A stretch of DNA of 27,972 bases, taken from contig JACKEH010000058.1 in assembly GCA_020633125.1 (NCBI GenBank), positions 1 through 27,972 of the forward strand, given 5' to 3'. This stretch comes from Sandaracinus sp. (GTDB taxonomy: Bacteria > Myxococcota_A > Polyangia > Polyangiales > Houyiibacteriaceae). Positions 6,898-14,320 of this stretch are shown here, piece after piece; position 1 is the first letter of the stretch; each line of letters opens with the position of its first letter. The notes beneath the pieces are model-generated. The model did not search any database. It saw only the letters and a program-made list of their open reading frames with translations, and was not told where the DNA came from. The position numbers and the translations under genes are program-made.

Positions 6898-8364
6898 TCA
6901 GGGCCGAATCGTCTGGGTCGCGAAGGCCGCGCCGTCGGCGTCGATCCAGCGAATCGTCACCTCGCCGCTCGCCGGGTCGAAGGCCAGGTCCGTGTAGTTG
7001 TTCTCGCGGGTCGCGAACGGGAACTGGGGGGGCCGGCAGCTCGAAGACAGCGGGTTGCCCACCTGCGCCCCCGGCCCGACCAGGACCTCCCATTGGTTCC
7101 ATCCGAGGGCGGCTTCGTCGCGTCCCACGTGGCCGAGGCACGCGAAGTGGAAGTCGCCGGCGATCCAGAGCAAGCCGGGGACGTTCGCTTCGTCCAGGAA
7201 CCGCAACAGCGCCTCACGCTGCGCGGGGTAGCCCTCCCAGCGATCGTTGGAGCCGGCGTCGAGGAGGAGCGGGAAGTCGGAGATGCCGACGCTGTTCATC
7301 ACGACCTTGAAGACCGCGGTGCTCTCCGAGAGCCCGCGCTGCAACCACGCGAGCTGCTCCGCCGACACGTAGGTCGCGTCGTCGGTGCGTCGCGTCGAGG
7401 GACGTCGCTCGCTTCGGCAATCGAGGACGAAGAGCTCCAAGGTCTGTCCCCACCGGGCCGACCGCCAGATTCGGTCGGGGCTCTCGGAGAGTCGGCGGGC
7501 TGGCGTGTGCTCGAAGAACGCGTCGAGCGCGGCACGGAACTGCGCAGGCGCGATGGTCTCCGGGTCCCAGTTGTTGTCGATCTCGTGGTCGTCCCAGCTC
7601 GCGTAGACGCTCGTCGCGGCTCGAAGCGCGCGGTACCCGGGGGTCGCGAGGTTCTCGGCCCATTTGCCGCGGTAGTCGGCGAGCGACACCGCGCCGTCTG
7701 CGTAGGTCGTGTCGCCGAGCAAGAGGAACGTGTCGAAGTCGTCGCGCATCCCGGCACGTTCGAGCGTCCCGAACGAGCGACCGTTTCGCGTGCAGCTCAC
7801 CGCGCCGATCACCAAGGGCGCGAGTGTCGTCGCTTCGAACGCCGCGCGCAGGCGACCGATTGGGCTGCGCTGCGTCGCGTCGCCTTCGCCTTCGACGAAC
7901 GCATAGCGGTAGCGCGCACCCGCCTGGGGCAGAGGCACGTCGACGTGCACGAACCCGCCGTCCGCGGGGGTGACGTCGGCCTCGTGCACCAGCGCCGCGT
8001 AGGTCTCTCCCTCCATGCGCCAGACCCGTACGTGCAGCGCGTCGGATCCGTCGTAGCGCGTCCACAACACCGCGCCGTCCGCACGAACGTCCCCGCTCGC
8101 CACGCCGAGTCCGAAGGCGTCCGACTCGACGAGGCTCTCGGGATCGCCCGCGGGGCGCTCGCCCGCGTCGGTCCCGGCGTCGTCGGTGCTCGCGTCGTTC
8201 GCGCCGCCGCCCGAGAGCCCGGCGTCCTCGCCCCCGTCGCCGAGGCTCGCGTCGGCCGACGTGTCGTCGTCCCCGCATCCGAGCAGCGCCGTGGTGGCGC
8301 CCGCGCCCGCCAAACGCAGCAGCTCGCGCCGCGTCAACGCGCGTCGCTCGTCGTCCCGATCCAT
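6898..8364 (-). CDS. phoD: PhoD-family alkaline phosphatase/phosphodiesterase, Tat-exported lipoprotein
   Basis: A 488-residue protein. The start at ATG 8364 has GGAGGT five bases upstream. Residues 11-17 read TRRELLR, a twin-arginine motif, followed by a hydrophobic stretch and lipobox ALLGC (Cys30), so export through Tat and lipidation are expected. A linker rich in Asp, Ala and Gly extends to about residue 70. Then come PhoD signatures: FGLGVASGDVRADGAVLWTR, the metal-binding FLLLGDTTYADG, ASWDDHEIDNNWD, and GDFHFACLGHV near the C-terminus. PhoD enzymes hydrolyse phosphate mono- and diesters with Ca/Fe at the site, usually for phosphate scavenging. The gene is monocistronic and divergent from the gene at 8536. 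I did not identify a Pho-box. Confidence 0.9.
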   Translation of the reverse strand: MDRDDERRALTRRELLRLAGAGATTALLGCGDDDTSADASLGDGGEDAGLSGGGANDASTDDAGTDAGERPAGDPESLVESDAFGLGVASGDVRADGAVLWTRYDGSDALHVRVWRMEGETYAALVHEADVTPADGGFVHVDVPLPQAGARYRYAFVEGEGDATQRSPIGRLRAAFEATTLAPLVIGAVSCTRNGRSFGTLERAGMRDDFDTFLLLGDTTYADGAVSLADYRGKWAENLATPGYRALRAATSVYASWDDHEIDNNWDPETIAPAQFRAALDAFFEHTPARRLSESPDRIWRSARWGQTLELFVLDCRSERRPSTRRTDDATYVSAEQLAWLQRGLSESTAVFKVVMNSVGISDFPLLLDAGSNDRWEGYPAQREALLRFLDEANVPGLLWIAGDFHFACLGHVGRDEAALGWNQWEVLVGPGAQVGNPLSSSCRPPQFPFATRENNYTDLAFDPASGEVTIRWIDADGAAFATQTIRP

Positions 8365-8523
8365 CCCACACCTCCGGCGCCGCACCGCGCCGCGCGCAGC
8401 ATCTCCGCTCGAGGGCGCGACGACAAGCGCGCCACACCCAGGGCGTCGCGACGGAAAGGCGTCGGTCTTCGTGAGGTTCCGCGAAAGACACGCGACAGGG
8501 AACATTCGAGCGATCACCGCGCG

Positions 8524-8529
8524 TAGGCT
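8524..8529 (+). promoter_or_regulatory. Candidate -10 hexamer (TAGGCT) of a leaderless-type start
   Basis: TAGGCT fits the TAnnnT core of a sigma70 -10 element and ends six bases before ATG 8536. No Shine-Dalgarno sequence lies between, so transcription probably starts at or very near the ATG. No good -35 box is seen. Confidence 0.4.
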
Positions 8530-8535
8530 GCGGAC

Positions 8536-8892
8536 ATGGCATCGGAGATGGAGTGGTTCTGGTTGCCGGCCGTTCCCGCGTTGCTCGGTTGGCTGCTGAC
8601 CATCGCGTTCGGCATCCTCGGGGCGACCACCGTGCGTCGCGTGGACCCTCGGGCGGGCTGGATGATCGTCGTCGCTTGCACTCTCGAGGTGCTGGGGGGA
8701 ATCGCTGGCGCGCTCGTCCCGATGTGGATGAGCCGAACGCATGCCCCCTCCGAGATGGCGACCTCGCTCGCGATGTGGGGCCTCTTCGCCGGGACGATGG
8801 GTCTGGTGGTGCGCTCGCTCGTGCTCGCCGCGGTGCTTTCGCTCGTGACCACGCGCCAGCGTCGACCGCGCGAGGCGCCCGCCGAGTTCTGA
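8536..8892 (+). CDS. Small membrane protein, three to four helices
   Basis: A 118-residue protein with hydrophobic helices at about residues 8-30, 42-64 and 78-105, and a basic C-terminal tail (TTRQRRPREAP). It is consistent with an inner-membrane protein with no large soluble domain. No family is recognised. The start at ATG 8536 has no Shine-Dalgarno sequence but a -10-like hexamer six bases upstream. It is divergent from the PhoD-like gene, with 171 bases between them, and convergent with the lipoprotein gene ending at 8915, from which it is separated by a hairpin. Hydrophobic spacing and codon composition support a real gene. Confidence 0.7.
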   Translation: MASEMEWFWLPAVPALLGWLLTIAFGILGATTVRRVDPRAGWMIVVACTLEVLGGIAGALVPMWMSRTHAPSEMATSLAMWGLFAGTMGLVVRSLVLAAVLSLVTTRQRRPREAPAEF

Positions 8893-8910
8893 CGCCGAGC
8901 TCGGTCGGCG
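8893..8910. terminator. Hairpin between convergent genes
   Basis: CGCCGA-GCTCGG-TCGGCG begins right after the TGA of the small membrane protein and stops four bases before the end of the minus-strand lipoprotein gene. The stem is six base pairs with a six-base loop and no T-tract. Its position suggests a bidirectional terminator. Confidence 0.4.
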
Positions 8911-8914
8911 ACGA

Positions 8915-9439
8915 TCAGAGGGCCGGACAACCGTCGGCGAGACGAGGATCCGTGCAGTCGGAGAGCGGCACGGCGCCATGGTCGGTGAGGCAGCGTGCGT
9001 TCACCTCGATCGGCAAACACGCGCCTTCGACGCACGTCTCGTTGCTCGGGCACTCTCGATCGAGGCACCGCGGGTCGAGGCGAAGCGACACGTCCACGAT
9101 GCGGTCGCGCGCGAACGGCACGACGAGCTCTTGCGAGACAGACGCCGTGCCGCCTCCGGGGCGCGGCACCTCTCCGTCGAGCCGGAGGTACACCGCGTCG
9201 GCGTTCCCACGCACGATCGCCTGGCTCACGACGCCGCCGTTCTGGGCGATCGAGAGGCGGGTGTCCTCGCACCCGAACACACGACCCCCGCCGTCCTCCG
9301 TGATGCAGAGACGCACGACGGTGTCGGTGTCCACGAGGCTGTCGTCGATGCCGTAGCAGGCGAAGAGCTGCGTGAGCTCCGGCTCGCCACAGCTCGCGCA
9401 GAGCACGAGCACCAAGCCCGCACGGATCAGCGAGCCCAC
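8915..9439 (-). CDS. Cysteine-containing secreted lipoprotein
   Basis: A 174-residue protein read from GTG 9439, which has GAGG four bases upstream and overlaps the end of the TPR/PEGA gene by 13 bases. The N-terminus GSLIRAGLVLVLCASCGEPE is a short signal peptide ending in a slightly atypical lipobox. The mature part contains about 10 cysteines, for example CITEDGGGRVFGCEDTRL and RCLDRECPSNETCVEGACLPIE. The latter resembles the Cys-rich tails seen in myxobacterial surface lipoproteins. A beta-rich middle is likely from alternating VYLRLDGEV and ELVVPFARDRIVDVSLRL. No enzymatic motif is seen. The overlap suggests it is made together with the TPR/PEGA protein and may act with it in the envelope. 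Confidence 0.75.
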   Translation of the reverse strand: MGSLIRAGLVLVLCASCGEPELTQLFACYGIDDSLVDTDTVVRLCITEDGGGRVFGCEDTRLSIAQNGGVVSQAIVRGNADAVYLRLDGEVPRPGGGTASVSQELVVPFARDRIVDVSLRLDPRCLDRECPSNETCVEGACLPIEVNARCLTDHGAVPLSDCTDPRLADGCPAL

Positions 9440-10410
9440 AACGCCTCGACGGTCGGGAGGTTGCCTTCGAGTGGATCGACGCGGGAGGGCAGCGCGACCG
9501 CGAGCGCGATCACCACTCCGAGGAGCACCGCGCCACCGACGCCCGCCCACAGCCACCACTGGTGCGCGAGCGAGCGCCGTCGCTCCAGGGTGATCGCGAG
9601 CTCGCGGGTCTGGTCCGCTTCGAGGTCCAGCACGCCTTCGTGGTCTCGAAACCCGTCGGCCTCCACGGTGTAGTCGTGCTGCCCGACGTCGAGTCGCAGC
9701 TCCAAGGGCTCGGTGCCGAGCGAGAAGGTGTCCCCGCCGACACGAAGGGTCGCGCCCTCGACGTTGGCGCGGAGGCGCAAGGTGCCGGCCGGGGTGGCGG
9801 GACGAAGCGCGAACCGCAGCCGTGCCGGCCGTCCGGCTTCGAGCTGCAACGTGCGTGTCGCGTCCACGTGCCCCTCCGCCGTCGCCTCGAATCGCCGCGC
9901 GCCCGGATCCACGGCCACGGGCTCGGCGAAGGGCGCGACGCCGAGCGCTCGACCGTCCACGCTCAAGGCCGTTCCTTCGGGCGTGACCTCCAAACGCACG
10001 AGGGCGACGCTCGGCGCGAGCTCGGCGATCACGGACTCGACGGCCGTGCGCCGCTCGTCGTCCAGCGTCTCGTCGGTGCGCAGGTAGCGTCGGTAGGCCT
10101 CGATCGCTTCGGCGGGCCGATCGAGCGCGCGAAGCGTCTGCGCCAGGTTGAAGAGAACGACCGGCACCTCGCGATGTCGGTACGAGGCTTCGAAGGCTTC
10201 GAGGGCCTCCGCGTAGCGTTCCGCGCCGTAAGCCTCGGCGCCCCGACGAAAGAGCTCCCGAGCCGCGTCGTCCTGCGCGTGCACCGTTCCGACCGGGACG
10301 ACGGTGAGCGCGAGCCCGAGCCACCACGCCCACCACCCGCTCCGCGAACGTGCGGGGGAATCGCCGCACGACCGCGGCGTCGTGTCAGACCGGGAGCGTC
10401 GGATTCGCAC
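9427..10410 (-). CDS. TPR and PEGA-domain envelope protein
   Basis: About 327 residues. The start is uncertain: GTG 10410 gives a basic N-region before the signal-like WWAWWLGLALTVVPVGTVHAQ, while a TTG at 10497 overlaps the previous stop as TTGA. After the signal come TPR-like repeats (AARELFRRGAEAYGAERYAEALEAFEASYRHREVPVVLFNLAQTLRALDRPAEAIEAYRRYL, split here for description). Next are PEGA-type beta repeats in which a Val-x-Gly-Arg turn presents a surface sugar- or peptidoglycan-type binding fold. A C-terminal helix, LWAGVGGAVLLGVVIALAVAL, anchors the protein. This architecture is common in myxobacteria. The function is probably scaffolding in the periplasm. The next lipoprotein gene overlaps its end. 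Confidence 0.8.
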   Translation of the reverse strand: MRIRRSRSDTTPRSCGDSPARSRSGWWAWWLGLALTVVPVGTVHAQDDAARELFRRGAEAYGAERYAEALEAFEASYRHREVPVVLFNLAQTLRALDRPAEAIEAYRRYLRTDETLDDERRTAVESVIAELAPSVALVRLEVTPEGTALSVDGRALGVAPFAEPVAVDPGARRFEATAEGHVDATRTLQLEAGRPARLRFALRPATPAGTLRLRANVEGATLRVGGDTFSLGTEPLELRLDVGQHDYTVEADGFRDHEGVLDLEADQTRELAITLERRRSLAHQWWLWAGVGGAVLLGVVIALAVALPSRVDPLEGNLPTVEALWAR

Positions 10411-10493
10411 CGTTGGTGAGGGTACCGCATCTGCTGACCGGACGACGCGCCGACAGCGGAAGCGAACGAGGAGCGCGCCCGCGGTCCGTGAGC

Positions 10494-10970
10494 TCAACCC
10501 CGAAGCTGCCGCAGCACCGCGTGCGCGTCGACGCGCTCGCCCTCGCCCTCGTCCTCATCGACCCGAGTCCAGCTCTGGTCGCCTTCGAGGCGGAAGCTGC
10601 CGCGAAACGCGTGCGGCGGGGCGCCACCCCATTCGTCGGGAGAGACCATCGACCAATAGAGCGCGCCGGTGGCTTTCTCGTAGAGGTGGTACGTCTTGCC
10701 GACCAGCCGCGGAAACGCGCACGTCGCGCGGTGAAGCTCGAGGTCCCGCTTGGCGTCGTCGAGGATGGCGCGGGCACGCTCTTGAAGCTGACGGATCTGT
10801 TCCGCGATGACCTCGAGCTTCGAGGCCGTGACGGCGCCGATCATCTCGTCCGCGCGTTCAATCTCCTTGGCGACGTCGACGAGCGTGATCGACGGCGCCA
10901 GCCGGCTCAGGCCGTAGGGAGAGGAGTGGGCCGGGCCACGGTGCTTACCGCCGTCGTCGAATTCGCTCAC
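10494..10970 (-). CDS. DUF2452-family protein
   Basis: A 158-residue soluble protein starting at GTG 10970. It carries the features I associate with DUF2452 (a family that includes human C1orf50): GPAHSSPYGLSRLAPSITLVDVAKEIERADEMI, then LEVIAEQIRQLQERARAILDDA, a TYHLYEKATGALYWSMVSPDEWGG core, and a GSFRLEGDQSWTRVDE end. The family has no known function. The protein has no signal peptide or membrane helix. It lies 68 bases downstream of the acyltransferase gene and might share the transcript, but the gap is longer than within that operon, so it is probably not part of the pathway. Confidence 0.85.
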   Translation of the reverse strand: MSEFDDGGKHRGPAHSSPYGLSRLAPSITLVDVAKEIERADEMIGAVTASKLEVIAEQIRQLQERARAILDDAKRDLELHRATCAFPRLVGKTYHLYEKATGALYWSMVSPDEWGGAPPHAFRGSFRLEGDQSWTRVDEDEGEGERVDAHAVLRQLRG

Positions 10971-11038
10971 CTTCCCGGTGTAGGGCGAGTCCGCGGCGGC
11001 GTCGAGCGGGGCCTGCGAGGTGAGACCGAACGCTGCGA

Positions 11039-11551
11039 TCAGCGAGCGCCGCGCTTGGGGAGCGGTCGGGCCGGCACCCCCATCACGTGCGCCTCGGCGG
11101 GGATGTCGGTCACGACCAAGCTGTTGGCCGCGATGTGCGCGCCGCGCCCCACGCGCACCGGGCCGAGAATCTTCGCGCCCGCGCCGACGAACACGTCGTC
11201 CTCGAGCACCGGAGCGCCCTCGTCGGCCGCCCCGGTACCGAGCGTCACGTCGTGCATCAAGGTCACGCGGTCCCCGATCACGGCGGCCGGGTGCACGAGC
11301 ACGTTGCGACCGTGGACCAAGCGCAGCTCGGCCCCGAGGGCCGTCTCTCGATGAAGATGCGAGCCCGTGGCCATCTGCACCGCGAGCGCCGTCACGCCGT
11401 AGAGCTTCGACCCGACCCCTCGGAGCGGCCCGGGAAGCTCACATGCGGCCCGCCCCAGGCGGTGGACCAAGAGTGGCCAGACCGCGGGATCCGACCACCC
11501 CTCGTGCCGACGCACGTCGTCTCGCAAGCGCGACCAGAGCGTCTCGTTCAT
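11039..11551 (-). CDS. CysE-like hexapeptide-repeat acyltransferase
   Basis: A 170-residue protein starting at ATG 11551, one base after the stop of the carrier-protein gene. The N-terminal helical part (1-60) and the left-handed beta-helix with repeats such as GAELRLVHGRNVLVHPAAVIGDRVTLMHDVTLGTG and VFVGAGAKILGPVRVGRGAHIAANS match serine O-acetyltransferases. His80 aligns with the catalytic His of E. coli CysE (His158). From memory of the CysE sequence, the adjacent substrate-binding Asp is Val here, and the second His of the DRHPKI loop is missing (DEGAPV). So the acceptor is probably not free serine. As the last gene of the operon, it is likely to transfer an acyl group to the pathway product. 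Confidence 0.85.
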   Translation of the reverse strand: MNETLWSRLRDDVRRHEGWSDPAVWPLLVHRLGRAACELPGPLRGVGSKLYGVTALAVQMATGSHLHRETALGAELRLVHGRNVLVHPAAVIGDRVTLMHDVTLGTGAADEGAPVLEDDVFVGAGAKILGPVRVGRGAHIAANSLVVTDIPAEAHVMGVPARPLPKRGAR

Positions 11552-11552
11552 C

Positions 11553-11846
11553 TCATGTACGTTCGAGGCTCATGCGCGCCATGCCGTCGATGGTGGCGAA
11601 CTCCGGCTCGAAGAGGAGGTCGTCCGGAAGGCGTGCGCCGACCTGCTCTTCGAGGAAGGCGAGCACCTCGACCACCCCCGCGCTGTCGACGTAGCCCTCT
11701 TCCCACAGGTTCGTCTTCCGTGTGAAGCCGGCGTCGTCTGCCCGAACGCGGAAGCGCTGGCGGATGAAACCCTCGAGATCGGTGGCGAGCTGTTCGGCGT
11801 CGAGCATGCGCAGCTCTTCGGAAGGGGACTCGTGCGAAGGGAGCAT
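11553..11846 (-). CDS. Acyl/aminoacyl carrier protein
   Basis: A 97-residue acidic helical protein. ATG 11846 is preferred because GAGG lies six bases upstream; an ATG at 11807 would give a shorter N-terminus. The phosphopantetheine site is in GYVDSAGVVEVLAFLEEQVG, with Ser55 directly after Asp54. The TNLWEEGYVDSAGVVE context resembles stand-alone carrier proteins of the DltC/aminoacyl type more than AcpP. It lies 20 bases after the Asn-synthetase-like gene and one base before the acyltransferase gene, so it is a dedicated carrier for this operon. A phosphopantetheinyl transferase is needed from elsewhere. The thioester substrate is presumably supplied by the ligase at 14321. Confidence 0.88.
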   Translation of the reverse strand: MLPSHESPSEELRMLDAEQLATDLEGFIRQRFRVRADDAGFTRKTNLWEEGYVDSAGVVEVLAFLEEQVGARLPDDLLFEPEFATIDGMARMSLERT

Positions 11847-11866
11847 ACCAATCCTCGTTTCGGGGG

Positions 11867-13141
11867 TCAGGAAGGCGACGTGTCGGCCGCCGACCCGGGC
11901 CGCAGGGTTCGATAGACGCCGGCGCGAATCAGGCCCTTCGCCCACTCGGTGTCGACGTTCAGGAGCTCGGCGAAGCGATTGAGAAGCCACGCTTGGTCGA
12001 GCCCGCGCCCGTCCAACAACGCGAGGGTGCCGCCGGGTGCGCCCTCACGCGCGCATTGAGCGCGCACCTTCGGGCGCTCGAGCACGAAGCGAGGTAGGCG
12101 GTCGGACACCAAGCCTTCGGCGAGCCGTTGCTTCGCGGCGCGGTCCTCGACGAACGCGTCGGGCAACGCGGCGTACGCAGCGGCGGCCAAGAGGTAGGGC
12201 TGCACGACCTCGGCGCCGTGGCGCGCGAAGGGGCCGACCTCGCGGTCGCCCGCGTCGAGGCCACGAATCAAGAAACGTCGCAAACGGCCGCGCGGAAGCC
12301 TCGGAAGCTCGTAGTACGTCCGGCCTTCCAGCTGCTCGGGCGAGTAGTCGGCGAAGAGCTCGTTGGCGCCGTCGCCCGTCAGCACCACCGGAGCCGCGCC
12401 GGTGGAGGAGGCGTCGAGCGAGCGCGCGAGGGCAACGTTCACCAGCGCGCAATGGAGGTTGAAGTCTCGCCAGTCCTGGCCGTGCACCAACGCTTCGTCG
12501 ACGAGCCCCAAGACCTCCTCGGGGCGAACGACGACCTCGTGAAGAGGAAGCGAGAGGTGCGCGGCCACCCTGCGCGCCGCCACGAGGTCCTCGGCGTCGT
12601 CCAAGGGCCCGTCGTCGAGCCGAAAGGTCATCGCGCGAAGCTTCGGAAAACGCTCGGCCGCGAACGCCGCAATCGTGCTCGAGTCGAGGCCGCCGGAGAG
12701 CGTGACCCACACCTCGCGCCCTTCGAGCGCGTGTTCGAGTCGATCGAAGATCGCGGCGAGCGCACGTCGAACGCTCGCGACGTCCGCGTGCTCCCCGTCC
12801 TTCGTCGGATCGAGCGGTGGCCGCTCGGTGAGCTGCACGCCCTCGGGGCCGAGGCGCAACACGCCGCTGCTCGGTATTGAATGAACCTCCGCGGCCGAGT
12901 GACGCCGCAAGAGCCGCGCGAGCAGGCGATCGTCGTCGACCTCGCCGTCCGGGGTTCGCGCGAAGAAGCGCTTGTGCACGCCGAGCGGATCCCGGACGAG
13001 CGTGTGGGTCGCCCTTTCGCGAAGGTGAAACGCGTAGTGCCCCTCGAGCGAGAGCAGGTCCGCCGGGGCGGGCTCGTCCACCAGCACGCCTTCGCGCCAC
13101 GCGAGATCACGCGGTTCGTGCTTCGCGTCCAAGAGGTCCAT
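11867..13141 (-). CDS. Asparagine-synthetase-like ligase without the glutaminase Cys region
   Basis: A 424-residue protein starting at ATG 13141 (TGATG overlap with the aminotransferase stop; GGAGG seven bases upstream). Residues 30-110 align with the second half of an Ntn amidotransferase domain (LEGHYAFHLRE...LVRDPLGVHKRFF), but the N-terminal Met-Cys-Gly segment carrying the glutaminase cysteine is absent. The synthetase domain is intact: ATP-pyrophosphatase motif SGGLDSS at 149-155, TGDGANELFADY at 255-266, and a Lys at 358 in LERPKVRAQ, aligning with the catalytic Lys of AsnB. It probably forms an amide through an acyl-adenylate using ammonia or an amine in place of glutamine, as in beta-lactam synthetase-like relatives. 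The acceptor is unknown. Confidence 0.88.
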   Translation of the reverse strand: MDLLDAKHEPRDLAWREGVLVDEPAPADLLSLEGHYAFHLRERATHTLVRDPLGVHKRFFARTPDGEVDDDRLLARLLRRHSAAEVHSIPSSGVLRLGPEGVQLTERPPLDPTKDGEHADVASVRRALAAIFDRLEHALEGREVWVTLSGGLDSSTIAAFAAERFPKLRAMTFRLDDGPLDDAEDLVAARRVAAHLSLPLHEVVVRPEEVLGLVDEALVHGQDWRDFNLHCALVNVALARSLDASSTGAAPVVLTGDGANELFADYSPEQLEGRTYYELPRLPRGRLRRFLIRGLDAGDREVGPFARHGAEVVQPYLLAAAAYAALPDAFVEDRAAKQRLAEGLVSDRLPRFVLERPKVRAQCAREGAPGGTLALLDGRGLDQAWLLNRFAELLNVDTEWAKGLIRAGVYRTLRPGSAADTSPS

Positions 13142-14301
13142 CACGCCACCTCCTCACGAAGCACCGCGACGAGATGCTCGATGCCGCGTTCGAGCATGTC
13201 GTCGCGGGCGCTCGCGGTGATGCGGAGCCAACCGTGGTGGTGGAAGATCGCCGCCGGGAGCACCAGTACACCGCGCTTCGCGAGCGCGGTGGTCGCGGCC
13301 CAATCGTCCGCGCATCGCACGTAGAGGAACATCGTCGCGTCGCCGCGCGTCTCGAGGCCGGCCTCGACGAGCGCGGCGCGCGTGCGTTCTTTTCGCGCGA
13401 GCACTCCCTCGACGGCGGGCGCCAAGGCTTCGAGATCCGGCAACGCGAGCTGCATCAACGCCGTCGGCGTGCCGAACCCTCCCGCGCGTGCGAGACGCCG
13501 AAGCGCGGCCACGAGCGCCGCCGCCTCCGGGTGGCGTGGTGAGACCGCGACGTAGCCGAGCCGCTGCCCTTGGACCAAGAAGCGTTTGCCGTACGAGTAG
13601 ATGACCGCCGTGCGATCGTAGAAACGCGCCGGCGACAGGAACGAGCGGTCCGCAGGCACGTAGTCGCGATGGCACTCGTCGCTGACCAAGAGCGGAGGTG
13701 GTGCGTTCGCGGCGCGTGGCGCGGAGCAGAGCACCTCGGCGAGGGCTCTCAGCTCGTCTTCGCCGAAGAGGTGTCCCGTGGGGTTGCCGGGGCAGGTGAG
13801 GATGACGGCGTGGGTCTCCTCGTCGATCGCGGCGGCGAGCGCCTCCAAGTCGAGCGCGAAGTCGTCGCGGAGCGGCACCAGACGCGGCTCGTGGCGATGC
13901 ATCGCGACGTAGAGCGGATGGTCCAGCCAGGTCGGGGTCGGGATGACGACGTTTCCACCCTCGCGAAACGCCCGAACGCTGAGGCTGAGCGCGCTCATCG
14001 CGCCGGGCGTCAGCACCACGTGATCGTGTTTGAAAGGCAGGCCCGTGCGTCGCGCGAGCGCTTGGGCGGCGTGTCGGCGAGACGTCACCGCACCGCCGTA
14101 GGGCGTGTATTGAAGGTCGAGCTCGCCGGAGCTCTCCGCGGCGGCGCGCAAGATGGCGCGCACCTCGTCGTTCGGGCCGCCCCAGGCGTTGGCGTAGGCG
14201 AGGTCGCAGAAGCGCGCGCCGCCGGCCGCGAGCGCGGTCGATCGAAGTCCGTCGAAACGCTCTTGCGCTTCGATCCATCGCTCGAGCCCGGTCAGCGGCA
14301 C
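13141..14301 (-). CDS. PLP-dependent class I/II aminotransferase
   Basis: A 386-residue protein starting at GTG 14301, with GGGAG five bases upstream. The fold-type I features are all visible: CPGNPTGHLF (NPTG at 173-176), Asp208 in LLVSDECHRDYV for the pyridine nitrogen, the Schiff-base Lys239 in YSYGKRFLVQGQRLGY, and Arg360 in WLRIT for the substrate carboxylate. The length is typical for the AspC/AlaT group. The gene overlaps the next by one base and begins 19 bases after the ligase gene, so it belongs to the same operon. It should transaminate a keto or amino acid used or released by the pathway. The exact substrate cannot be read from the sequence. Confidence 0.9.
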   Translation of the reverse strand: MPLTGLERWIEAQERFDGLRSTALAAGGARFCDLAYANAWGGPNDEVRAILRAAAESSGELDLQYTPYGGAVTSRRHAAQALARRTGLPFKHDHVVLTPGAMSALSLSVRAFREGGNVVIPTPTWLDHPLYVAMHRHEPRLVPLRDDFALDLEALAAAIDEETHAVILTCPGNPTGHLFGEDELRALAEVLCSAPRAANAPPPLLVSDECHRDYVPADRSFLSPARFYDRTAVIYSYGKRFLVQGQRLGYVAVSPRHPEAAALVAALRRLARAGGFGTPTALMQLALPDLEALAPAVEGVLARKERTRAALVEAGLETRGDATMFLYVRCADDWAATTALAKRGVLVLPAAIFHHHGWLRITASARDDMLERGIEHLVAVLREEVA

Positions 14302-14320
14302 GACGTCTCCCTCGCCCGTG

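Noticed and set aside
6376..8526. A 716-codon open frame on the plus strand
   Set aside because: It lies opposite the PhoD-like gene and the membrane operon, which have strong family motifs; it has no start signal and an Arg/Val-rich shadow composition.
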